Assembly (NCBI GenBank): GCA_018894105.1
Contig: CM032125.1
Span: 31,729,032 to 31,793,031, forward strand
Origin: Jacaranda mimosifolia
Taxonomy: Eukaryota > Streptophyta > Magnoliopsida > Lamiales > Bignoniaceae
DNA: 64,000 nucleotides
Direction: 5' to 3'
Under the pieces are notes generated by a model that saw nothing but the letters and a program-made list of their open reading frames with translations, did no database searches and was not told the DNA's origin. A program made the translations under genes and the position numbers. Below, piece after piece: positions 48,468 through 59,500 of this stretch (positions within the stretch are counted from its first letter, which is position 1; each line of letters begins with the position of its first letter).

Positions 48468-49284
48468 TGATGCAACAACTAAAATCTAGGAGAAAAGAAA
48501 ACTAAGGGGTTGTTTGGTTTTATTTCCAAACCCACTTTTTCACTTTTCTATTATTCCAAAAACAGAAATCATCACTTTTTAAAAATTTCCACCTAACATA
48601 ATTTACATTTCTATTTTCAGAACACATTCTCTAACAACTTATATATCTTTTCCGAATAACTTATATATCTTCTTTCTCTATTTCATTATTTCTATCTCTT
48701 TCAACCTACAACCTACATAATCATTACATTTCCAACATAATCATTACATTTCCAAACATTTCATCTAAATACATTTTCATTTCCACATCACATCACATAA
48801 CTAATTCTCACTATTTTAGAAATGTGGAAATGGAAAATGGAAATGGAAATGGAAATAAAACCAAACGGGCCCTAAGTTATTGCATGAATAACTTGAATAA
48901 AAGAAAGCCTGTACACGGCCTCAAAACAAAGTAAAGAACTTTCTCGTAGAGCGAAAATCAAAGAATTCTATTGTTCAAGTACTTGTGTTTGACAAACTAC
49001 ATATGTGAGTCTATTTATAGGCCTCTCAAAAAATCCTAATGGTCTAAAAGATAGGAACATAACAAATCCATGCTTATCTCTAAGACTTCTAACTCTCTAA
49101 AAAATAACACCTAATTCTTAACTCTTAAAAGATAATAAAAATTTAAAATTTAATGTCCATCTAGAAAGAAAAGAATCTAAAAGATAAAACTTATTATCTA
49201 AATGATAAGAATGAAATATTTTCTATAAGTGAAATATCTTCCAGAAGATAACTCCAACCAAGATTCTCTGTATCTCCTGTATCA
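48468..49284 (-). repeat. 3' LTR of the gypsy element (left), carrying a MITE
   Basis: It starts TGATGCAACAAC and ends CTCCTGTATCA. Without the 367-bp MITE plus its 3-bp duplication it is about 447 bp, similar to the 483-bp right LTR, with which it aligns along its length. Confidence 0.9.
48506..48872. mobile_element. PIF/Tourist-like MITE inside the LTR, 367 bp
   Basis: Ends GGGGTTGTTTGGTTTTATTT and AATAAAACCAAACGGGCCC, with TAA on both sides (48503-48505, 48873-48875). The sister LTR at 51571-51590 reads ...AAAACTAAGTTATTGC with a single TAA, the pre-insertion state. The insertion therefore postdates the retrotransposon. Confidence 0.92.
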
Positions 49285-49945
49285 TTCTCCCCCTCTTAAG
49301 AAAATAACCCGCCCTCGAGTTTTCAGTTTCTTTTGGATATAAAAGCTTATCGAATGGATAATAAGGATAAAGATCAGTTGCTTTCATATATTCTTTGGTA
49401 ATTCCACCACATTTATGCTCATTGATTTTCTTCAAGATATGATAAGGCACACACTTCTTCAGTCGTCGCTTGTTGTAAATACCAATTGGGAATCTTTTTT
49501 CCCTCAAGAAAACCATAGCTTTATCGTCTTCTTCAAAAGCTAGGAAGCCTCCATGTTTATTAGCAGCTACTTTATACTCAGTACTAGCTTCTTCAAGTTT
49601 CTGCTTTACATTTGATTGAACCTCTGGCATTGGTGGTAATTTTGTTGGTAGTTCCTTCTGTATAATGTCATTCTCTTCGAATAACAAGTGTACGCTTTCA
49701 AGAAGTTGTTTCTCTAGTGAATCCTTCATAGCAATCAAGACTCCTTTTACTACTAAGTAATAAACTAGTGGAGCCTCTCTACAGGCAGGCTTGAACTTCT
49801 GTTGTGAATGAGTTAGTGTTAGGAAAGATTTACCTTCCACTTTAGAATTTTTTGCCTCAAACGTCTTATTTAGCTGCAACAAGGTCAACTTCACTCCATT
49901 TGTCTCTAATTTATTTTTTATTTTCTCCAGACCAAAATGATGCAC
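49223..49945 (-). CDS. fused gypsy pol remnant (protease-RT linker joined to integrase C-terminus)
   Basis: A 240-codon minus frame remains open. Residues 1-70 resemble the segment after the gypsy protease (SKVEGKSFLTL..., then CREAPLVYYLVVKG). Residues 80-107 are the linker before RT (LFEENDIIQKELPTKLPPM). Directly after this, residues 109-200 are the C-terminal end of integrase (VKQKLEEASTEYKVAANKHG, DDKAMVFLREKRFPIGIYN, VPYHILKKI, ATDLYPYYP). The intervening RT, RNase H and integrase core are deleted in frame. The ATG is probably internal to the original polyprotein; a degraded protease end (CDVIDMDVCHLLFGKP) precedes it. The last residues run into the LTR. It probably has no catalytic role. 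Confidence 0.8.
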   Translation of the reverse strand: MHHFGLEKIKNKLETNGVKLTLLQLNKTFEAKNSKVEGKSFLTLTHSQQKFKPACREAPLVYYLVVKGVLIAMKDSLEKQLLESVHLLFEENDIIQKELPTKLPPMPEVQSNVKQKLEEASTEYKVAANKHGGFLAFEEDDKAMVFLREKRFPIGIYNKRRLKKCVPYHILKKINEHKCGGITKEYMKATDLYPYYPFDKLLYPKETENSRAGYFLKRGRMIQEIQRILVGVIFWKIFHL

Positions 49946-50286
49946 ATTATTTTCAAACTACTTTGGTTTGCCAAATAGTAAATGACAAACGTCCATATCT
50001 ATCACATCGCAATACACTTCATCTTTATACTTCCCAATTAAGAAAGGAACTTTGCCGCATTTTGTCACTTAGATGTTTCCCACAGCCTTGATCCACCCAA
50101 TGCTATAAGGATTTGAATGTTCCTCCATCAGCAATTGCAGTTTTTCAATAGTACTCTTCTCGGTAATGTCCTCCAGACTACCATTATCAATAATTAATCA
50201 CAAATGCTACTATTAATGGTGCATCTACTTCGAAAAAGTTGGTGGCGTTGAGTTATATCTTCTTTCTTTGATACCAGCATTATTTT

Positions 50287-51510
50287 TCAAACCACAAAAG
50301 TTTGGTCATTCTCTAAATTTTCTACACCGTTGTTACTATCGGATTTGCATATCACTTTGCCTTCATCTTCAAGTTCTTCTCTAGGATCACCATGCTCCAC
50401 GATGCCAATATCTTTTCTTCTTGGACAATTATTAGAGCAATGTTCAGGTTGATTATAGCAGTAGTACTTTCTATGAATCAACTTGGCATATGGGTTCTTC
50501 TGCATGTGTTTTAGTCTTGATCACCTCCAACTTCTTACATGCTACTTTGTCATACGTCGTCTCCTCAATTTGTTTTTGCAAGTTGTAATTCGACATCCTT
50601 TGTTCTGTGCTTGCCAGTGCGGACTGAAGTTGATTTCTCCTAGAGCATTTCATCTTCTTGTCTTGTATCATCATCTCAGCCTTTAGTTCCATGTTTCTTG
50701 CTTTCAAGATATTTGCTAATGTTCGAACACCAATCTTATCTTAAATTATAGGCTTTAAACTATTGAGGTATCTCACCACTTGTTGACTATCTAACTCCAT
50801 TAGATTATTTTGCTCAACAAGCCGCAAGAATTTTGTGTTGTATTTATGCATTGATCTTTCTCCTTGGTGACATCGTTGATATTACAAGAATAGATACTGC
50901 TCATAATTTGGGGTAGAAATTGAGTCTTCAGCAATTGCTTCATTCAGTACGTACCATGTTCTAACTCATCTTTTACCTTCACGTCTCCCTAAATCTTGTA
51001 GACGGTCCCACCAAGTAGAGGCAGCTCCCTTTAGCTTGTAGCCTACTAATTTGACTCTATGCTCCTCAGAAATCTCCAAATAGTAAAAGAATCTATCTAC
51101 TTCTGCAAGTTAATCCATAAATTCTTTAATATTTAAATTGCCATTAAAGTATGAGAGATCTACCTTTAGGCGAAAGTCATTATATTTAATAGGGTGTTGC
51201 TGATTTCTTCATCCCATATTAAGCATCTCAACATCTTCATCTTCTTCCTCTTTCGAATATTCTATATTGGCATATTGATAACGTTGATGAATAGGATCAT
51301 GTCTAAGCAGTCATGGTGCTTGGGCAAAGTCCCTAGCTTCACAGGCCTCCTGTCTATGCTGAGAGCATCTATATGCAAATTCATCTTCTCCAATTTACGA
51401 TCAAAGAATTTTCTCAATGCACGAATCTCCTCTTAGAGAGTCAAGGAAGCCTGATCTCCACCACTTATTTGGTTGTTTTGCGAACCACTAGTTACTCCTG
51501 CATTAGCCAT
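50287..51510 (-). pseudogene. gypsy gag relic with degenerate zinc knuckle
   Basis: Gag begins at ATG 51510 (MANAGVTSGSQNNQISGGDQ) and soon meets a stop. Further motifs follow in order: ISTPNYEQYLFLQYQRCHQG, LDSQQVVRYLNSLKPIIQDK and LKARNMELKAEMMIQDKK, typical of plant gypsy gag. Near 50440 is a zinc knuckle with the first two cysteines displaced (YYCYNQPEHCSNNC against CxRCGxPGHxSNxC). Several stops and frame changes are present. The intact frames 50471-50707 and 50287-50505 are parts of it. Confidence 0.8.
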
Positions 51511-51539
51511 CAGCAAGCCAACCTACTCTGATGCCAAAC

Positions 51540-52022
51540 TGATGCAGCGGGTTAAATTTGGGAGAAAAGAAAAAGAAAAGAAAACTAAGTTATTGCATGA
51601 ATAACTTGAATAAAAGAAAGCATGTACATGACAAGCCTCAAAACAAAGTAAAGAACTTTCTTGTAGAGAGAAGACCAAAGAATTCTATTGCTCAAGTTGT
51701 GTTTGACAAACTACATATGTGAGCCTATTTATAAGCCTCTCAAAAAATTCTAGCTTTCTAAAAGATATGAATATGACAAATTCATGCTTACATCTAAGAT
51801 TCCTAACTCCCCAAAAAATAACACCTGACTCTTTAAAAGATAATATAAAATAATATCTAACTCTTAAAAGATAATAAAAATTTAAAATCTAATATCTATT
51901 TAGAAAGAAAAGAATCTAAAAGATAGAACTTATTATCTAAATGATAAGAATAAAATATTTCATATAAGTGGAATATCTGCCAAAAAATAACTCCAACAAA
52001 AGTTTCTTTATCTCCTATATAA
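51540..52022 (-). repeat. 5' LTR of the gypsy element (right)
   Basis: 483 bp, starting TGATGCAGCGGG; the outer end is mutated to ...CTATATAA where the left LTR has ...CTGTATCA. It is followed by the target duplication TCCCT. Confidence 0.9.
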
Positions 52023-52268
52023 TCCCTATACCCCTCTCTTCAGGATTTCATTTTCATTGTCACCTCAAAAAGTTTTTCACTCTCTTCTTCTAGCCTTTGT
52101 TCTGTTTAAATATAATTCAATATCCCCAAAGTTCCACCATTAATAGACAATTCCGATTGAGCTTGATTGTCTTTGTGAGATTCAAAAAGGAATACTTACT
52201 GAATATAGGCAACCTTTTTTTACTGTAGTTCAATCAGTTTTTTTTACTGCCACCAATTTTGTTAAGAA

Positions 52269-52380
52269 ATTTGGTAACTTAGAGGTGTTTCTTGACCTTA
52301 TAAACACCTTATAATATCTTATAAATATTTTAAAAATTTATAAAACGAGTTAAAATATTGTAATAATTAGTGCGTTTTCA
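52269..52380. repeat. left copy of 110-bp direct repeat flanking the MADS duplicate
   Basis: It begins TTTGGTAACTTAGAGGTGTT and continues with CCTTATAAACACCTTATAAT and TTTATAAAAC-type motifs. The same sequence in the same orientation recurs at 54861-54972 on the other side of the duplicated gene fragment. Confidence 0.75.
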
Positions 52381-53502
52381 GGAAAAAAGACCTTAATAAA
52401 CAGCTCAAATCAAAGGTAATCATTTTCTCAAAACTATGGATTCTTATACATATATATTTGTGAATTTATTACTTCTTGAAAAGGCTTTTCATATTTAAAA
52501 TGGTAGCTTGAGGAAGAAATGTGTGGTCAAGATCATCAACTAGCATTGCCAGTTTCTGCTCTTGGGGTCCATCCTTTTCGTTCCTAGTAGTCCCATCAAT
52601 CTTCACAACTGGTGCGATTTCTCTCACTAATTTTCTTTTATTTTATTATCTGTTTTTGTAATAGCTTCGAAATTTTAGTAATATTAATGATTTTCGTAAA
52701 TTTAATAAGGATGAAGTTGTTATTAATAATTTTTGTTGTCACTGTGCACATATTGCTAATAGTTAACAATAAAGTGGCACAGTTTAAACATAAATTTTTA
52801 TCACTATAAAAATTATGATAAAGTTAGAGTGAAAAATCTTATCTCTTAATTAATATTTCAAGATTTTGAGATGATCACTTATGTCTCGTAACTAACATTA
52901 TTGTATTATTTTTCATTATGTGATAAGAGATAACAATTATTTTAACTACATTTTTTTGGATTCCCTAAAACGAAATGTTGAAAATTTGAAATTAGTAGAA
53001 GCGGCTATGATTGAAGCCTCATCTTATTTTTAGACCTTGAATTTTAGTGGAAAAGAAAAATATTAAAGAGATATTTTTCACATTTTAAATTATTTGATTT
53101 TATGTTTAATTTTGTATATTTGTGTTTTTCTTTTCCCTTATCTCACTAACAAATTCCTTTTGTCCAAATATGACATTAACGTTTGCAGTTCCAAAAAATT
53201 TATCTGTCAATTCCATTAATTATCCTGTATACTTTTGAAATTAATTAAATTCTCTTAAGTCCAATTGTATGATGCCCTTTCCCAAAATAAAATTGAAAAT
53301 TATTGAAAGACACACGATAATATTTTTATTTTACTTCATAATATCATTATATATGCATCTATCGAGCTATCAAAGACCTACTTAAAAAAGGCAACATGAA
53401 ATTTTCTGATAAAAATTTACATTTTTTTTTTTTTTTGATCCAGCTGATAAAAATTTACTTTGCCTTTCGCACTTTTACCCCTACTTGGGATTGTCTTAAT
53501 TT

Positions 53503-54408
53503 GGGGGAGTTCGATGCCACGCAGGGGTGGTGGGCACCCAACTCCCCCTTGAAGCTGCCACATGTCATGTGGCAGCTTTTATAGTTTTTTCTTTTTTTTT
53601 GGATTTTTAATATTAATATAATTATAATAATTGTGGATAAATTTGATATTAATAATTTAATTATTATGTCATTTAGTTGCAGGCACGTGTGTATGTGTTT
53701 TTTCTTTTTCTTTTTTATTGTCAAAATCATCATCTTTTATTATATTGGATATAACAATAGTGGTATCAATCAATTTTTGGGATGCAAAGCTAGTTATATA
53801 TAAATTGCCATATACCTTTATTATCAAAATTATAAAAAATATATTTAAGTCCATCACTATTAAAAACTTAACGGCATTTATATGGTAATAAATAAAATTA
53901 TCATAAATTATAGTAATAAATTTTTTACTATATTTTTATTATAAATGTTACTCATTATTAATAATCTTATATTTAATTTATTGGTCTTATGTTTAAAAAT
54001 TAAGAAAAATTATCATGCATGTTCAAAGTTTTTGCTTTCTTGCTCCAGTTCGAGTGGAAGAGATTGACTCAGTCTCGGTTAGATAGAAAAAGTCCATTCA
54101 CCCTTTTGGATGCCCTAGCTTTAAGAGAGAGGAGCGGAATCCGAAGATCAGTCTTTTTTTTTAATATTTTTATCACTAAAATTCAAAATCTCAATGAATA
54201 TTTATAATTAGCCTGTATCAAATTGCTATGGAATTGTAGAGAAAATCAGATAATTGTTGACTTGGAAAAAGAAATGACTAATTTGTGTGAGGAAATAAAA
54301 TTTCAAAAAAAAAAAAAAGAAAAGTAAATACAAAAGCTGCCACATGACATCTGGCAGCTTCAAGGGGGAGTTGGGTGCCCACCCACCTGTGCGGCACCGA
54401 ACTCCCCC
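53503..54408. mobile_element. fold-back TIR element with hairpin-rich ends, 906 bp
   Basis: About 80 bp at each end are inverted repeats (GGGGGAGTTCGATGCC... left; ...GGCACCGAACTCCCCC right), flanked by the direct repeat TTAATTT (53496-53502, 54409-54415). Each arm contains its own palindromes: GGGGGAGTT pairs with AACTCCCCC within the arm, and AAGCTGCCACAT pairs perfectly with ATGTGGCAGCTT across a 3-base loop. The interior is AT-rich except for 54040-54160. There is no transposase. Confidence 0.85.
54019..54165 (+). other. GC-richer insert inside the fold-back element
   Basis: CTCCAGTTCGAGTGGAAGAG through GAGGAGCGGAATCCGAAGAT differs in composition from the rest of the element and is open for 62 codons. 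It could be captured cellular or organellar DNA; I cannot identify the source. Confidence 0.35.
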
Positions 54409-54860
54409 TTAATTTGTTAGCTCCAATTCTGACATAGTAACTTTCTCACACAGGTCCCAGTTTTAAGGTGTTGCTTGAGAAGACGCAAGTGATGAACAGG
54501 GGCTGTCAACTGGGTGAATATATATAAAGCCTTGAGCTTTTATGATATTATTAATAAAGGCAAGACTTGGTAAACATATGCTACAAGAGATTTCATTATC
54601 TTCATGTTGAGTGAAAAATTAATTTTATGTTTAAATTTTGAATTTTGATGAGAAAAGTTTTGGGGAATTTTATTTTTTTTTCTTGGCCGACCAACATTAA
54701 ATGCTTTTTCTTAAAGATTCTAATTTGTTTTATTCTCGTCAGAAAATTTAAGATTCAAACGTAATAAATTCTTTTAAGTGTAATTAGTAATGAATATAAT
54801 TTATTTTTTTAAGAGTCACATAATTTTTTTAAGTGTGATGATTTTTTTAAGAGTCACATA

Positions 54861-54972
54861 ATTCGGTAACTTAGAGGTGTTGTTTGAGCCTATAAACACG
54901 TCATAATATTTTATAAAATATTTTAAATATTTATAAAACATGATGAAATGATTAGTGCTTTTTCTCTGTTTT
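54861..54972. repeat. right copy of the 110-bp direct repeat
   Basis: TTCGGTAACTTAGAGGTGTT through TTATAAAACATGATG and GATTAGTGCTTTT matches 52269-52380 with moderate divergence. Confidence 0.75.
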
Positions 54973-54974
54973 CT

Positions 54975-56580
54975 ATTTTTTTTAGGGCTTTTTTGCTTGC
55001 TATGATTGTATAGAATAGATGTATAATCTGATGTAATTAAATGTTTGGTTGTGATAATTAAAGCCCATGATTAATAAAAAGCCTAGTATTTTATCCCAAA
55101 TTATTGAAATTATGTATCCCACCTCTTGGTGTGATTAATAATCTTAAGATTAGAAATATTGAGATTAATATATCAAATAACGAAATTATTCCTGTGTATA
55201 AACTAAATATAGACTTAATTAACAATATATATCACTAAGACTTAATTTGTATAACTGAATTTTTAAAAAAATAATAAATTATTTGCACAATCAAACTTAT
55301 TTTTATAAATTTTTTATATAATATTTATCTAAAAAATATAAATTTTTAAAATGAAAATTTCTTCCATTTTAAAAAGATTTAGAACTAAACTTTTTTCTAT
55401 AAATTGAAAAATGAATAATATTTTTAAATATAAATTTACACTTAATATGAGCTTATTTTATAAAAGTACAAATTAATATCCATAAACATACCAAATAAAA
55501 AATAGTTTAATTTGTTATATACGTGTATAGTTTTACAAAATTTGAAAGTTAATTACTTTTTCAAAATAAAAATAAATTCTTTTCTAGGTAATAATAAATC
55601 ATAAATTATTTGAGAAAAAAGTTAAAAATTGGGACTTACTTACTACAACATTACATATATTTAAACCTTTTCAATGAAAATAATTCAATTATTAAAACAA
55701 GATTCAATATAAAATTGATATTTCACACTTAGTATGAGCTATAAACCTAAGCATATGAACAACTAATTATACTAAAATTAAGATATCCAAATTTGTAATG
55801 TAAACAAGCAAACAAAGTATTGATATATTTTTTAAATAGCAAATTATATATTTATCAGTCACATACAATCCTATTATAGTAAGCAAAAGCCTAGTTAGAA
55901 AACAATTCAAACTAGGAGATTGGTCATTCTTTGTAGTATGTCATTCATAATGTCCAATTTGCCGTAAAATACTTGATTCATACCAAAGTACAAAGCTTAT
56001 TTCCATATTAAGCAAAAAAATTTCCTTGGTTTTCTCCATCGTTTTTCTTTGAGTGAAGGTTTGAGAGAGCCCGACTTGGTTGGAAAGTCGGGCACTCTAA
56101 CTCGATCCCAACTCATTCTAGGCAACTATTTCATTCATTGATTGTAGAACTTGTTTATGATTATAATCTAGTTGGAATAATTATTCAATATCATTATTGA
56201 GATCGATTATTATTCATATAATACAATAGATATATTACCAATATATTGTAAAACAGATTAATTTTTGTTACATTTAAAAAAAATTAAGTATAATAAGAAG
56301 AAATTGTAATTAGTTGTTACATATATATACATCTTTTTTAATAATGAAGTATTGGGACATGTTAGTTTACAACTGATAATAATAGTTATAATAGGAATAA
56401 ACTAAATGACAACTTATTAAATGATTAATTGGTCGAGTTGCATTACTCTTATTTGTTTGCACTATTATTTTTTGAAAAAAAAAAATATACTACAAGGCAA
56501 TTTCTTATATTTTACATTTTCGTTTTAGTGGAATAAAAAAATGCTCTTAGATCCCATTTACATAATTGGAAAATGAAAAA
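54975..56580. other. AT-rich stretch; one strong hairpin
   Basis: No supported gene. GAGAGCCCGACTT...AAGTCGGGCACTC at 56065-56097 can form a hairpin of 12 paired bases with one A-A mismatch and a seven-base loop. Confidence 0.5.
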
Positions 56581-56586
56581 TGCTAA

Positions 56587-59500
56587 GGGCTGTTCACTGC
56601 ATTTTGGGAAAAAAAATTCCAATCCCAAAACAACCCCAAAATACATACACATTCTCCAATCATTTTTCCAAAACACAAATATTTTATACCCAAAAAACCC
56701 TCAAAATTCAATCTAAAAAAAACCCTAAACACTACCCTGGCCATAACCTCCATAGCTTGACATTCAAACATCCTCTCTCTGTCTCTCTCTACCAGGGGAG
56801 AAAAAAAAAAAAAAAACCCATCTCCACCTTTCCCAACTTTAATCTCGTCTTTCCTCCTTCGTTTGAAGGTTGATTTTCAAGTGAACAACGCCTAAGTCGT
56901 CATATTTCCTACATCTAGTCTAAGGTTTTTATGAAAAAATGGATCAAATTTTTTGGGTATTTGGTGGTTTGGACTGCTTGTGTGAAGAAATTGTTGATAG
57001 GTTCGAACAACCGATATTTCGAGTTGTGATTGAACTTTGTTTTCCACTTTACCTAACAGATTCCACTCAGATTCATTTTTTTATTTTTTTATTTTTTTAT
57101 GTATTATTCACGAGATGTTGCTTTCTTGCATATGTGGGCCTCAATCTTCTATTCTGTTGGTTTTTGCGCTTTAGTGGAGAATCTTTTCTGGTTTAATACT
57201 ATTTTTCCTGGACTGATTCCACTGGCATGCGTAAAATATTCTTTTGATCAAAATTTTTGGTTGTGATGGTGAGTCTGAAAGTTCTTTGACCTATCTTATC
57301 ATTTCTAAATTTCACATGCATGCCTATCGCCGAAAGGGTTTCTTATGAGTTTACTGTGTACTTTGTCATTTTTTATTATCTGTGTTTTATCTTTATGTTA
57401 TAGTTGTATTGAGCAAATGTTAGTTCAATTAGTAGTGTTTATAACGGTTTTGATGCATATTTGATTATATCTATATGTTTTGATTTTGATTTTTGGTATT
57501 TAATGGTGAATATTTACTACTCTTATCATTGATTTGGATGCATATCTATATTGTATCAATTTGTTCATTACTGTATAATTTGGGGCTTCATTGTTCTTAA
57601 TTAAATGACTAACTGATATGGTAGCTGTATCTTTTTGGCCTAGGTCTTGACTTGGTTAAAAGGTAGCATGGCAGAATTTTTGTGTATTATTGAAATAAAG
57701 CTGAATAATTTCTTGTTGTATCACATCCATACTTTATTCAACTAATTGAGGCTGCCTTTTCTTTAGCTCTTGAACTATTTTTACAAATTATATATACTTC
57801 CACTAACCATTCTAGAACTCACCTTCATATAGTTGCACAGAGCACTCTCTACACTACATACTACACCTTTCTTACACTACACACACTTGCAGAAACAGTG
57901 AACCATACATCCTCTAACTATAGGGAAAATCGGGGAAATTCTAACTCGCAGAGGTTGATTCTCAAAGGGGGAGTTCAAATAATTTATATCTTCTTCTTTC
58001 AGTTCAACTATGAGTCTTACTACTCTGTTACTTTGTTGGAGCTATTATTATATGTTGTTGCATATGATATATTGAGTATATATGACTTCCATAAGGAATT
58101 TATGTTGCCACCTGTTAGTATGATTAATGTCTAGTGTGTAGTATGCATTAGTTGCTTTTTTCAGTATTGTTTGATTAAAATTTGCTGGTTTAGTTAGTTG
58201 GTAACTTCCTGGCTGAAATGTGACACATGAATAATACTTATTATCCAACGTCACCATGCTTGGGGTTTCTCTACCCTCCGAGTGGAGTATACCTCCATGG
58301 TGCCATTATCTCATCTTGTTGCAGATAATTGTTTTGTCTTCATTTTTTAAGTCACCTAATTAGAGTGACATGTTTCAGTGTTACAAAACAGTTGCTGAGT
58401 GAGGTAGCTTCTGTTGATTGCACAAGTGCAATCCTGTGTGCTAACTACCTTTACATTCATGCATTTTGGGGTCCTATGTCTTGTTGTTCGTTTGTTTTAT
58501 CACTCCATTTGTGGTTGTTCTTGAGTTCATCATTATCTAGTCTAGTAGGGTGTCTGGTACACATTATCATCACCCAATAAAGTTGGTTTTGGTGGTCATC
58601 ATGTTAAATTATTTTGCAGTGAGTTTGTTATAAAGTGGCTTAGTAAGAAGATGGTTGAGAGTGTTATAAGTTCATTTAGTGGAGTTCTAAGTAAGAGGTT
58701 GGAATTTCTTAATCATTTTGGAAATTTTTGTCTGTTTCAGCACATTACTGCAACTAGTTAGTTGGTTCTGGGGCATGGTTGGGCATCTTTCGTATTTCAT
58801 GCATTAGTTCAAGTAGGTTTGGATGCATTTCAATCTTTATCAAACCATTTATAAGTGTTTGATGTATGTCTAGAGTGGTAACATAGTATAAATAATCAGG
58901 GTGGGAGTGCACATTATGGGAAATGGCTTAATATGTCATTCTCCCATACCAACCACCCAACATTGCTATAAAGATCTATCACATCCTTTGTGAACAGAGG
59001 CAGAATCTACTAGAAATGTTTTCAAAGTGGTGTGTTCAGGTTGTCGTTGTTTTTCTCGTATAACTAGTTAGGATGTAGTTCTTTATTATGTATATTTCAG
59101 AACATGTGTCAAACAATCGTAGAAATTGTTTCCTTTTTGCAAGTGTGAACGTGGATTGTATAACTCCATTTTTTTTATGCAACAATATTGCTGATATTGG
59201 ATATTATGGAAGCTAGAATTCATTACAAAAATCAAAGAATGTAGTTCGTCCCTTGTGCATGACATATTATATTAGTAAAATTAAAATAAATGATGTATTC
59301 ATTTGTATTTGGAGATTTTATAATTTTCCTTACTTAGTAGCAATAGTTTGTTAGTCTGTTTCTTTCAAATTGTTATGCAGCAATAATTTTTCTTACTTAG
59401 TTTGATCCTTTCAAGTTTCCTTTTTAATGTGATAAAACGTCTTTTTCAATTCAAACAAAGAATTCGATATACATTTTTTATCCAACTAATTATCTTGAAG

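Larger units (their letters stand above)
48468..52022 (-). mobile_element. internally deleted Ty3/gypsy LTR retrotransposon, 3,555 bp
   Basis: Two LTRs (48468-49284 including a MITE; 51540-52022) flank an internal region read on the minus strand. The 5-bp target duplication TCCCT lies at 48463-48467 and 52023-52027. Next to the 5' LTR the minus strand reads TTTGGCATCAGAGTAGG, a tRNA-iMet-type primer binding site (51522-51537). Next to the 3' LTR is the polypurine tract AGAGGGGGAGAA (49285-49296). Gag, a degenerate zinc knuckle and a protease end are recognisable, but RT, RNase H and most of integrase are missing. It can only have moved with proteins supplied by a relative. Confidence 0.9.
52382..54862 (+). 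pseudogene. partial duplicate of the MADS gene 3' end
   Basis: Exon 6 (52382-52415; 34 nt here, 8 nt deleted relative to 42 nt), intron 6 (92 bp, without the Helitron), exon 7 (52508-52588, same stop) and the downstream 3' region (54416-54840) match 42981-45180 in order. Exons 1-5 are absent and the deletion breaks the frame, so it cannot encode the protein. The stretch 52600-53000 is visibly homologous to 44080-44480. A 906-bp fold-back element interrupts it at 53503-54408. If transcribed it would overlap in sequence with the functional 3' UTR. Confidence 0.88.

Noticed and set aside
49852..50091. 79-codon plus-strand frame
   Set aside because: It is antisense shadow of the gypsy protease region on the minus strand.
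56939..57196. 85-codon plus frame (MDQIFWVFGG...) as a gene after a leader-like region
   Set aside because: It becomes F/L/C-rich low complexity after about 30 codons, has no recognised domain, and lies within probable transposon DNA.
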